From CAYYGL01 sp964471235 (GTDB taxonomy: Bacteria > Calditrichota > Calditrichia > RBG-13-44-9 > J075), in assembly GCA_964471235.1 (NCBI GenBank), contig CAYYGL010000141.1, positions 1 through 12,770 on the forward strand: a DNA stretch of 12,770 bases, given 5' to 3'. A program made the translations under genes and the position numbers. Below the pieces are notes generated by a model. The model was not told the origin of the DNA. It searched no databases and saw only the letters and a list, made by a program, of their open reading frames with translations. Shown here piece by piece: positions 1 to 7,078 of the stretch. The first letter of the stretch is position 1; every line of letters starts with the position of its first letter.

Positions 1-1500
1 CGGGTTATCCGGCGGTTTTCCGGTCCAGTTCCCAAAAGCATGGGAAGCATCCGTTTTATAATAGATTATATAAATCCCCGGTGCAAATGACATTGTTTCC
101 TCAACCAGGCGGTTTTTATGGGCACCACCGGCTGTTACGGTTTTTTGATATTTCATCTCCCATATTTTCTTACCATTGACGACATCCACAATCCAGCCGT
201 AATCCCGCATGCGATCACTTCGTCCTTCTCCCTCGGCAACAATTCGCCATCTCACCCTTTCCCCCAATACCAGCACCCGGTGGATCAATTGACGGTTGCC
301 GACCTTTGTAATACTAAGAACCGGTTGCGTGTCATAAGAAATCGGTCTGGAAATGGATTGGATATGTTTGGTTTCTGATTTAATGGAGTAAATGGTGATA
401 CCCCAGCGGTCCGGTTCATTGGGAGGCGATGCATTCCAATGAGCAAAGGAATGGGAATCATCACTGCGGTAATGAACGGTGTATTCTCCTTTTGGGAGGT
501 GAAGAAATATATCTGCCATTCGGTTTTTGGAAGCTCCCCCGGCGGGAAAGGTGTCTTCGTATCTCATTTTCCATACGACTTTGCCGGTCGCGCGCGCTTC
601 AATCCATCCGTAATCGAACATTTCACCATCTCTCCCCTCCCCTACTGACAGGATTCGCACCGTTGTCGGTTTTTCGACTTTGAAATCTTTTTTTAAGTGC
701 GCATCGTCCCCCACGCCGGTCAATTCTACAATCGGTTGAAAATCATGTTCATCAATCAGTTGAATCTTATCGGCATCATCTTTATCGATTACTGACAGGG
801 TAATGCCCCATCGATTTCCCTGGCGGGGCGGGGTGCTGTTCCAATGCCGGTATGAGTGGGAATCATCTGTTATGAAATACACCCGGTAAATGCCTTTTTT
901 TAAACGAATGGTCTCTATTTCTTCCCGGTTTTTTTGTGCGCCTCCGGCATGATGGGTTCGGTTGTATCTCATTTTCCAGATCGTCTCACCGGTAGCGGCA
1001 TCTACTATCCAGCCGTAATCGAACATCTTTCCATCCACCCCCTCCCCCAGGGCAAATATCTTCAGCGTAAGCGGCACCAACACCCGAAAAGATTGCTGAA
1101 CCATTTTATCATTGCCGATGCCGGTCAGGGCAACAACCTGGGATTCATTCGACCTGGGAGCTTCTTTAACACTGGCGGAATCAAATTTTCCCGGCACCCC
1201 GGTGATGGTAATCCCCCAAAAATTGGGATCATAGGGAGGATTGGCATTCCATTTCTCCGGAGAATGGGAGTCATCGGTTACATAATAAACACTGTAAACC
1301 CCTGGAGCAAGATTGAGGTTGGTGCGCCAGACCCGGTTTTTTGCTGCCCCGCCCCCATATTCACTATGCTCAGCGGTCATCTCCCAAATTTTTTGATTCG
1401 TATCCTCCCGAATTATCCATCCGAAATCATACTCCTCTCCATTCAGGCATTCTCCGACTCCATAAACAGAGACTTCCCCGGCATCGGTTAACTTAAACCG
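1..1500 (-). repeat. Four tandem protein-level repeats (about 135-residue period) within the secreted protein
   Basis: Repeat copies 2-5 occupy about 1201-1500, 793-1089, 388-687 and 1-285. The motif spacing is nearly constant: DDSHS starts are 136, 135 and 137 residues apart, and DYGWI starts 136, 135 and 137 apart. The DNA is diverged between copies, so the duplications are old rather than a fresh slippage array. A weaker first copy lies at about 1735-1977 and lacks the GGA.KNR and DDSHS blocks. Confidence 0.8.
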
Positions 1501-2112
1501 TTTCTCAAGATATTCCGAATTGCCCACATCGGTAATGGTAACAACTGCCCTGGATTTTATCTTCTCCTGATATTGAAGAATCTCCGAAGATGTCAAGATA
1601 CGACTGACACCTTCAATTGTTAATCTGCATTCCTCCTGACTATCCTCGTTCCAATCGCTTCCTCTTAACAATTTTTGCAACCATCGCCCTAAACTGGGAA
1701 AATTATGGAATTTGAACATACTTCTCACCGGTTTCCGGGCGGAAAAATAGACTTCGTATCTCCCGGCAGGCAATTCAAGCTGCCCCTCGAATTTTCGGAG
1801 GTAATTGCCTTCCCATTCGCTGGTATTCTCGGCGGTCATCTGCCAGACCAGTTCCCGGGTATCGGCGTCTAAAATCCAGGCATATACGAACATTCCGGTG
1901 GGATCATACAATCGACCGCGATAACGGGTTTCTTTCGGCTCAATGCCCATCCCGATCGCCGTAATGGTAAGTGTTCGCTGGGATGTTAATTCAAAACCAC
2001 CGATTTGGATTTCTCCAAAACGAATGGTCGGAAATTGCAATGTCATTTCACTCTGCGCCCACAAGCCCAGGGTTGGAAGTAACAGTATCAACACACGTAG
2101 TAGCCGAAACAT
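1..2112 (-). CDS. Secreted multi-repeat protein, unknown family (partial, C-terminus beyond window)
   Basis: The frame is open without a stop for 704 codons from ATG 2112 to the left edge, so the C-terminus is missing. The first 19 residues form a typical signal peptide (basic start, Leu/Ile-rich core, then LGLWA before QSE), so export is likely. The mature part holds at least five copies of a domain of about 100 residues on a period near 135, at residues 46-126 (divergent), 205-304, 342-440, 476-575 and 610 to the edge. Copies 2-5 share a DYGWI-like block (residues 229, 365, 500, 637), an IW.M block, a GGA.KNR block, then G.Y.VYY, a DDSHS-like block (280, 416, 551, 688), a W and PP; WGIT follows in copies 2-4. 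A GGGG 5 nt before the ATG is a weak ribosome site; the ATG 12 nt further upstream is out of frame and soon stops. I do not recognise the family. The pattern suggests a beta-sandwich, perhaps ligand-binding or surface-exposed; that is inference. Confidence 0.85.
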   Translation of the reverse strand, partial: MFRLLRVLILLLPTLGLWAQSEMTLQFPTIRFGEIQIGGFELTSQRTLTITAIGMGIEPKETRYRGRLYDPTGMFVYAWILDADTRELVWQMTAENTSEWEGNYLRKFEGQLELPAGRYEVYFSARKPVRSMFKFHNFPSLGRWLQKLLRGSDWNEDSQEECRLTIEGVSRILTSSEILQYQEKIKSRAVVTITDVGNSEYLEKRFKLTDAGEVSVYGVGECLNGEEYDFGWIIREDTNQKIWEMTAEHSEYGGGAAKNRVWRTNLNLAPGVYSVYYVTDDSHSPEKWNANPPYDPNFWGITITGVPGKFDSASVKEAPRSNESQVVALTGIGNDKMVQQSFRVLVPLTLKIFALGEGVDGKMFDYGWIVDAATGETIWKMRYNRTHHAGGAQKNREEIETIRLKKGIYRVYFITDDSHSYRHWNSTPPRQGNRWGITLSVIDKDDADKIQLIDEHDFQPIVELTGVGDDAHLKKDFKVEKPTTVRILSVGEGRDGEMFDYGWIEARATGKVVWKMRYEDTFPAGGASKNRMADIFLHLPKGEYTVHYRSDDSHSFAHWNASPPNEPDRWGITIYSIKSETKHIQSISRPISYDTQPVLSITKVGNRQLIHRVLVLGERVRWRIVAEGEGRSDRMRDYGWIVDVVNGKKIWEMKYQKTVTAGGAHKNRLVEETMSFAPGIYIIYYKTDASHAFGNWTGKPPDNP

Positions 2113-2313
2113 GAACGCCCCATGATAAAAATGTTACTCATACTAAATTGACCACACCCCTTTGTGCAGTTACGTTTCCAGTGACCAGAAAGTTACATTT
2201 ATTCTCGGTTAGCATTCTAAAAGGCTGGACGGATCAACTTTCGAATCGAAAACAATAACTGGCGTCTTATCACATCCAATCCGAGTTTCCAATGATTTAC
2301 CGCAAAAAAAACA
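2113..2313. other. Intergenic gap between radical SAM gene and repeat-protein gene
   Basis: About 200 nt without a gene. A run of eight T on the minus strand begins two nt after the radical SAM stop codon, with only a four-base CATC/GATG stem before it, so I do not call a terminator. A short TTTCGA/TCGAAA palindrome lies near 2240. I see no convincing sigma70 pair, so the secreted protein may be co-transcribed with the radical SAM gene or use another promoter type. Confidence 0.5.
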
Positions 2314-3348
2314 TCAGCTATTGTGGTGAGATGATCTGAAGAAGATTTTCAACCCCTCGGTGCAATTTCGACACATTTCGATCTGATCGCGCTTTTGAAC
2401 CACCAGCTTTCGGAACTTATGATAGTTCTGGCTTTGCCAGATCTCAGTAAATGAGTGATTTTCCAAATTGCCCAGGGAGAATTCAGCATCTTTGTCAAAG
2501 CAGCAGGGAATGACCGTTTTATCCCAGGTGATGGCACTGCCATACCAGATTTTTTTACAATAACCGGAGTAAGAACCTTTTAACCGGTAGGTACCATTCG
2601 ATTTAAAATATCGGCGATATTTTTCATTAGTTGGCAGGGTGGCTTCGGCGTTTTCAAAGTCATAAATTTGGGGTGATTTAAAGATCACCCGATCCACGCC
2701 AAGTTCTTTGCCGAGCCTTTTTATGGCTTCCAGTTCATGCTCATTATGCCGCATCACAATAAATTGCAGGTCGGCAACAGGAAATTTTTTGCCTGCTTTT
2801 TTCCTTGCATCCATAAATTGGGCAATCCCTTTCACCACTCGATTAAAATGTCCGGCCTGCCGATAAATTTTATAGGTTTCTTCGGTAGCGCCGTCAACAG
2901 AAAAAATGATGCGACCCAGTTTGCTGGCAGCCAGGTCCCGAGCAAAATCGGGATTGGCAAGGCGGGTTCCATTGGTGCTGATAACGGTAAATATTTTTTT
3001 TCGGTAGGCATAATCAATCATATCCAGAATCTCCGGATTGATGAAAGATTCCCCCTGAAAAAACAACAACAGCACCCACGTGTAGTCGGCAATCTCATCA
3101 ATAATTTTCCGGTAATCCTCCAGACGAAGATACCCCTGGGGGCGTTTCAGGCTCTGCAACCCAACCGGGCATTGGGGACAACGTAAATTGCAAGCGGAGG
3201 TAGGTTCAATAATAAACGTATAGGGTTTCCCCCAGACAAAATAGGTTCGAGTTACTCGGGAGAGCACATACGATGAGAGAATAAGAGCAGCGTTCTTAAA
3301 CTTTTTCCAATCCCACAACGGTAGAAGATAAGACAGGTAAGAACTCAT
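2314..3348 (-). CDS. Radical SAM protein with reduced SPASM/twitch-like C-terminus
   Basis: This 344-residue protein carries the radical SAM CxxxCxxC signature (C53, C57, C60) that binds the 4Fe-4S cluster used to cleave S-adenosylmethionine. FQGES at 97-101 matches the usual GGEP-like strand motif, and VISTNGT at 122-128 fits the TIM-barrel core. C264, C282/C283, C326 and C329 near the C-terminus are spaced like a shortened SPASM or twitch domain and could hold one auxiliary cluster. Proteins of this class modify peptides, install maturation cross-links or act on small molecules; the substrate cannot be read here. The first 40 residues are hydrophobic or basic and might touch the membrane, but no clean transmembrane helix is visible. 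GAAGGG lies 6 nt before ATG 3348. The upstream leader has two stem/U-tract structures, suggesting premature termination control. Radical SAM assignment is firm; subfamily is not. Confidence 0.93.
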   Translation of the reverse strand: MSSYLSYLLPLWDWKKFKNAALILSSYVLSRVTRTYFVWGKPYTFIIEPTSACNLRCPQCPVGLQSLKRPQGYLRLEDYRKIIDEIADYTWVLLLFFQGESFINPEILDMIDYAYRKKIFTVISTNGTRLANPDFARDLAASKLGRIIFSVDGATEETYKIYRQAGHFNRVVKGIAQFMDARKKAGKKFPVADLQFIVMRHNEHELEAIKRLGKELGVDRVIFKSPQIYDFENAEATLPTNEKYRRYFKSNGTYRLKGSYSGYCKKIWYGSAITWDKTVIPCCFDKDAEFSLGNLENHSFTEIWQSQNYHKFRKLVVQKRDQIEMCRNCTEGLKIFFRSSHHNS

Positions 3349-3367
3349 AGGGAACCCTTCATAAATT

Positions 3368-3395
3368 AAAAAAGGGCATCATCTGCATAATGCCC
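3368..3395 (-). terminator. Stem with U6, directly upstream of radical SAM gene
   Basis: On the minus strand GGGCAT pairs with ATGCCC (arms 3390-3395 and 3374-3379) around a 10-nt loop, followed at once by six T (3368-3373). It lies 20 nt before the radical SAM start, just ahead of its ribosome site, so it would stop read-through from the upstream gene or act as a second attenuator stem. Confidence 0.65.
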
Positions 3396-3400
3396 GGTAC

Positions 3401-3474
3401 AAAAAAATAGGCGATGAGGCCTAATTAAAATATATTTAAGGAGGGAGGTTTCTTTAGGAGAGAGCCTCATCGCC
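3401..3474 (-). ncRNA. Putative structured leader or short terminated RNA: 11-bp stem, 43-nt loop, U-tract
   Basis: On the minus strand GGCGATGAGGC (3464-3474) pairs perfectly with GCCTCATCGCC (3410-3420); the 3' arm is followed by T-A and seven T, the form of an intrinsic terminator. The loop is pyrimidine-rich, with a CCTCCCTCC block complementary to Shine-Dalgarno sequences, and has a small internal TTAAA/TTTAA stem. The predicted start from the promoter at 3483-3511 falls two or three nt before the stem, so the product would be an RNA of about 75 nt. It may be a leader attenuator of the radical SAM gene, an independent small RNA, or simply one of two stacked terminators after the upstream gene. 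The opening bases resemble a fluoride riboswitch, but the rest does not. Confidence 0.45.
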
Positions 3475-3482
3475 AGAGATTT

Positions 3483-3511
3483 AATATACTTGTGTCAAAC
3501 AAAAAAGTCAA
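3483..3511 (-). promoter_or_regulatory. Sigma70-type promoter for the radical SAM leader
   Basis: On the minus strand TTGACT (3506-3511) is separated by exactly 17 nt from TATATT (3483-3488). The predicted start is near 3476-3477, at the foot of the 11-bp stem. It sits between the stop of the acidic protein gene and the radical SAM gene, in an AT-rich stretch. Confidence 0.65.
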
Positions 3512-3594
3512 GACCAAAATGTATATTTAGGACTAAAAAAACTTTATTTTAGCTATCGTCCGGACTCGGAAAAATGGTACTCGCTTAATTTCAC

Positions 3595-4932
3595 TCAATA
3601 GACAAATCGTTTGGAAACTTTAGGATAGATATATTCTATTTCCAGTACTTCCCATTGCTCTCCATTATGAATAAGAGTTGCTTGCAAGAAATCCCCCCGC
3701 TGTAAATAGGTATAGGCTGAAAAGTCAAATTTTGCGTTTCGAATCGTTTTCAACCCATGAACATCCACTACATCGAGTCTTCTCTCGTATTTGTTCGATA
3801 GTTCAACAATCTCAAAAAAACCGGCTATCTGGGTGGTGTGCGGATTGCCGCGCTGAAGTAAAATCTCAAATAAATTGCATTCGTTCAGGTATAGTTTAAG
3901 AGCTTTGACCACCCGTGGCACTTCGGTTTTGACTCGATCGTAGTAGGTTAAGAATGCTCGTTTATAATCAATGCTATAATTGTGATACAGCCAGGTTACA
4001 AATCGTGCTAAGAAATGAAACACACCCGGGAGTTGTGACTCGTCCTCATAGACATATTGTTGTACCAACCAGACCGATAAAAACTCCAGGAAATGTTCAT
4101 TGCTGAGTTCAAAAATATCTTCCACGCCTACCTGTTCAATCAGGTATTCACTAAATAACTCGACCCCCCGTTCCAATTCCTCTAACATCTCCGGCGAACA
4201 ATCACATTCATCCAGAAATCGGTTTACGACACTGGGAATGTCAACCGGAACGGTTTCAAACTGGTAAGATGTTTCTTCTTCATCATCCCAATCAAAGTCA
4301 TCGAACCATCCCGGGAGATGGTTTTCCTTCTCTTCGCTTTGCAATAATTCTTCAAAATAATCCATGGCAGGATCGATTGGACGTGACAGCAGGGAGGAAC
4401 CTTCTCTCCGGGTAAAATCAACCATCGCATCTTCAATAAAAAAAGCCAATTCGTTTAACTCCCGCTCGCCCTCATCTACTTCCAGCCCCAGTTCCTCATA
4501 GTAAAAATGGAGCAGGGTATCCAGAATGACATGCTCCATTAATTCGATTCTCAGGGTATGTTCTTGCTCCAATTCCCATTGGGCAAAGGATTGAAGATTG
4601 TTCAATCGATCCATGGGGTGTTCGTTTTCCGGTTGGGAAAGCATAAAATTGTTCGCGTTCGAAGAGGGTTGAGATGACTGGTGTTTGTTTTCCAGATAGT
4701 AACTCAGGGCATCACCGAGATTAAAACAAAGAGTGCCGATGCTGTCAAAGTCAAGAAAGAGCGGAGAATCCAATCGCTCTTCCACAAAATAACGGTTTTC
4801 GATCTGATTCCCGAGATAATTGATCAGGATATATATGAAATAATCCAGGTTTGTCAGTTCGTAAATTTCCTTTTCCCAGCTATCCACAAATTCCCGAGCA
4901 GAAATAAATGTTTTTTGATACCGTTCCGACAA
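3595..4932 (-). CDS. Acidic protein of unknown family, 445 residues
   Basis: I do not recognise this protein. It is strongly acidic and mostly predicted helical, with no signal peptide or transmembrane segment, so it is probably cytoplasmic. Residues 1-80 and 120-200 look helical, joined by a Ser/Asn/Gln-rich linker (85-104). An extremely acidic Trp/Asp patch lies at 207-220. Residues 233-320 form a helical block with hydrophobic spacing loosely like the SAM-like core-binding domain of tyrosine recombinases, but no recombinase catalytic domain follows. Residues 370-445 look like a small beta domain. The start is a TTG; it is supported by GGAGG 8 nt upstream and by a promoter at 4968-4996, and no in-frame ATG sits nearby. 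It has its own promoter and is followed by a different one, so it may be a single-gene unit between the ABC exporter and the radical SAM gene. The coding call is firm; function is unknown. Confidence 0.82.
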   Translation of the reverse strand: MSERYQKTFISAREFVDSWEKEIYELTNLDYFIYILINYLGNQIENRYFVEERLDSPLFLDFDSIGTLCFNLGDALSYYLENKHQSSQPSSNANNFMLSQPENEHPMDRLNNLQSFAQWELEQEHTLRIELMEHVILDTLLHFYYEELGLEVDEGERELNELAFFIEDAMVDFTRREGSSLLSRPIDPAMDYFEELLQSEEKENHLPGWFDDFDWDDEEETSYQFETVPVDIPSVVNRFLDECDCSPEMLEELERGVELFSEYLIEQVGVEDIFELSNEHFLEFLSVWLVQQYVYEDESQLPGVFHFLARFVTWLYHNYSIDYKRAFLTYYDRVKTEVPRVVKALKLYLNECNLFEILLQRGNPHTTQIAGFFEIVELSNKYERRLDVVDVHGLKTIRNAKFDFSAYTYLQRGDFLQATLIHNGEQWEVLEIEYIYPKVSKRFVY

Positions 4933-4967
4933 ATGTTATACCTCCACCTTCAAAATTTAATGGTGTG

Positions 4968-4996
4968 AATTTAACCCTTCCCAATGAGTTAGTCAA
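4968..4996 (-). promoter_or_regulatory. Sigma70-type promoter for the acidic protein gene
   Basis: On the minus strand TTGACT (4991-4996), a 17-nt spacer, and TAAATT (4968-4973). The predicted start is about 30 nt before the TTG start codon, leaving room for the GGAGG ribosome site. Confidence 0.6.
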
Positions 4997-4997
4997 T

Positions 4998-5030
4998 AAA
5001 AAAGTTGGACGGTACTCCACCCTATTCCAA
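4998..5030 (-). terminator. Weak terminator overlapping the ABC exporter stop codon
   Basis: On the minus strand TTGGA (5026-5030) pairs with TCCAA (5005-5009), with an inner GGT/ACC stem, then C and six T (4998-5003). The ABC stop codon lies inside the loop. The stem is short, so efficiency is uncertain, but it is followed directly by the next gene's promoter. Confidence 0.4.
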
Positions 5031-6857
5031 ATTTCCCAGAACACGGGAGGGGACTTGTTTCGAAGCGGATACCTCTCTTTCCTTATATTGAAGTTGATAT
5101 AGCTTGTAATAGAGCCCCCGTTGGCGTAGCAACTCCTGATGGGTACCCTGCTCCCGTACCCGCCCTTTATGGAGCACCACAATTTTATCCATGTGCTGGA
5201 TGGTGGATAGTCGATGGGCAATCACGATTGCCGTGCGGTCTTTTAAAACCACTTTCAGGGCTTTTTGAATCAGTGCTTCAGACTCGCTGTCAATGTTGGC
5301 GGTGGCTTCATCCAACAACAGGATATCCGGTTTACCAACCAGGGCGCGGGCAAGACTTAACAGTTGTTTTTGTCCCACGGATAAATTGCTCCCTCTTTCC
5401 GTTACCTCAAACTGATACCCGTTCGGCAGACGCATGATGAAGTCGTGGGCATTCACCATTTGCGCGGCTTCAATCACCATTTCTTCACTGATACCCTCTC
5501 GCCATAACCGGATATTCTCCAGAATGGTGCCGGAGAACAGGAAGACATCCTGTAGAACAATAGAAATATGGCTGCGCAGGTTTTGTAAATCCCATTCCCG
5601 AACATCCACTCCATCTACCAACACCTTTCCCTCCTGCACATCATAAAATCTTCCCAGTAAACGAATCACAGATGTTTTGCCGGCCCCGGTATGCCCCACC
5701 AGCGCAAAACTTTTCCCTGCCGGGATATGCAAATTGACGTCTTTCAGCACCCATTCATCATCATAGGCAAAATTAACATCTACCAGTTCAATATCTCCCC
5801 GAATTTTTTCCTGTCGATGCCCGTCCGGGGGGGAGGTGATTTGGGGTTGCGTGTCCAGCAATTTAAATATCCGTTCGGAAGATGCCAGGGCGGATTGCAG
5901 GATATTGTATTTTTCAGAGAGGTCGCTGATGGGGCGGAAAAACATTTTTGCATACTGAATAAAGGCGATCAACATCCCCACAGTAACAGCGGAGGATTGA
6001 ATCAGCCATCCACCCCGAAAAATGATTAGCGCCAGCGCCGTTGCACTGATTATTTCTACCGCCGGGTAAAAGAGCGCATAATACAGAATCGTCTTAATAA
6101 ATGCGGCGGTATGTTTCCAATTAATTTCCTGAAACGATTGAAAATCTTCTTCTTCCCGGTTGAACAACTGTACAATGGCCATGCCGGAAATTCTTTCCTG
6201 CAAAAAGGAATTGATTTTTGCCAGATAGTAACGAATTTGACCATAAGCTTTGCGCACCTTCTGACGAAAGAGAAAAGAAATTACGAACAGCAACGGAATA
6301 ACAGATAAAGTCCATAACGCTAACTCACTGTTCAGGGTTACCATCATCACAATGATGCCGCCAATCAGAAAAATATCCCCGAAAATCATTACCAAGCCCT
6401 GGGTAAACATTTGATTGAGTGCCTCCACATCGGAGGTAACCCGGGTCATCAGCCGACCGACCGGATTTCTATCATAGAATTGCTGATGAAGGCTTTGCAG
6501 GTGGGTGAAAATTTCATTTCGTAAATCGAAAATGATTTTTTGTCCCAAAAACTGGGTCAATAAAATCTGAATGTATTTGATGAGAAAATTCGCTGCCAGA
6601 ACGCCGATATACAACCCCACAATAACGCTTAATCCCGGGTAATCCTTTGGGATTATATATTTATCGACACCAATTTTGATTAAATAGGGACCGACTGTCT
6701 CCAGCATGGCGGCGATGATAATCATGAATACCGCCAGGACAATCAAATACCAGTAGGGTTTCCCATAGCGCAGTAGCCGTTTAAATAAATGTGCATCGTA
6801 TATTTTACCAACGACCGTATCGTCTTCTATCCGGGGTCCTGTTCCGGTGCGATTCAT
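5022..6857 (-). CDS. ABC exporter half-transporter (MsbA/multidrug type, membrane plus ATPase domain)
   Basis: The 611-residue protein has the layout of a type-I exporter half-transporter. Residues 30-330 form the membrane domain, with hydrophobic helices near 36-56, 74-101, 150-175, 177-198 and 255-300. The nucleotide-binding domain follows: Walker A GHTGAGKTS (388-396), Q-loop Q436, signature LSVGQ (492-496), Walker B with catalytic E517 (DILLLDEAT), and H-loop H548. All ATPase motifs are intact, so it should work as a homodimer, or pair with a partner encoded elsewhere; no partner gene is in this window. Relatives move lipids, peptides or drugs outward; the substrate is not deducible. The ATG has only a weak GGGA-like ribosome site. 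Its neighbours look unrelated in function. It could be annotated MsbA-like, but lipid A transport is not demonstrated. Confidence 0.95.
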   Translation of the reverse strand: MNRTGTGPRIEDDTVVGKIYDAHLFKRLLRYGKPYWYLIVLAVFMIIIAAMLETVGPYLIKIGVDKYIIPKDYPGLSVIVGLYIGVLAANFLIKYIQILLTQFLGQKIIFDLRNEIFTHLQSLHQQFYDRNPVGRLMTRVTSDVEALNQMFTQGLVMIFGDIFLIGGIIVMMVTLNSELALWTLSVIPLLFVISFLFRQKVRKAYGQIRYYLAKINSFLQERISGMAIVQLFNREEEDFQSFQEINWKHTAAFIKTILYYALFYPAVEIISATALALIIFRGGWLIQSSAVTVGMLIAFIQYAKMFFRPISDLSEKYNILQSALASSERIFKLLDTQPQITSPPDGHRQEKIRGDIELVDVNFAYDDEWVLKDVNLHIPAGKSFALVGHTGAGKTSVIRLLGRFYDVQEGKVLVDGVDVREWDLQNLRSHISIVLQDVFLFSGTILENIRLWREGISEEMVIEAAQMVNAHDFIMRLPNGYQFEVTERGSNLSVGQKQLLSLARALVGKPDILLLDEATANIDSESEALIQKALKVVLKDRTAIVIAHRLSTIQHMDKIVVLHKGRVREQGTHQELLRQRGLYYKLYQLQYKEREVSASKQVPSRVLGNLE

Positions 6858-6909
6858 CTAATATCCCGTATTCATGTAATGTGTTTGTTCCGTTCTATAT
6901 ACAAAAGAT

Positions 6910-6939
6910 AAAATATGCAACAAAAGTTACCGTTTTCAA
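6910..6939 (-). promoter_or_regulatory. Possible promoter for the ABC exporter
   Basis: On the minus strand TTGAAA (6934-6939), an 18-nt spacer and TATTTT (6910-6915), roughly 50 nt before the ABC start. Both boxes deviate from consensus in an AT-rich region, so this is tentative. Confidence 0.35.
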
Positions 6940-7003
6940 AATGATAACAGAACCAGGTTGTTGCCAGGGATGCAATTCGTGCGTTGGGAATACCCTATAT
7001 AAT

Positions 7004-7042
7004 CCACACAGGCTGTCCGAAACCTTCAGACAGCCTGTGTGG
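7004..7042 (-). terminator. Long perfect hairpin after the UPF0173 gene
   Basis: Fourteen perfectly paired bases (7004-7017 with 7029-7042), then one mismatch and three more pairs around a three-base loop. It lies about 40 nt beyond the stop of the hydrolase gene on the minus strand. There is no T-run after either arm, so it may be a non-canonical terminator, an RNA-stabilising stem, or a copy of a dispersed palindromic element. Confidence 0.5.
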
Positions 7043-7078
7043 GGCAGGTTTGTAACGGTTATAATGATGTGTGGGACC

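Noticed and set aside
934..1491. 185-residue plus-strand open frame
   Set aside because: It lies wholly inside the minus-strand repeat protein, whose translation shows ordered conserved repeats; the plus-strand translation is low in structure and has no family resemblance.
3401..3474. Fluoride (crcB) riboswitch upstream of the radical SAM gene
   Set aside because: Only the opening GGCGATGAGGC and a GCCTC arm resemble it. The second helix and the CGCC pseudoknot strand are missing, and the downstream gene is not a fluoride transporter.
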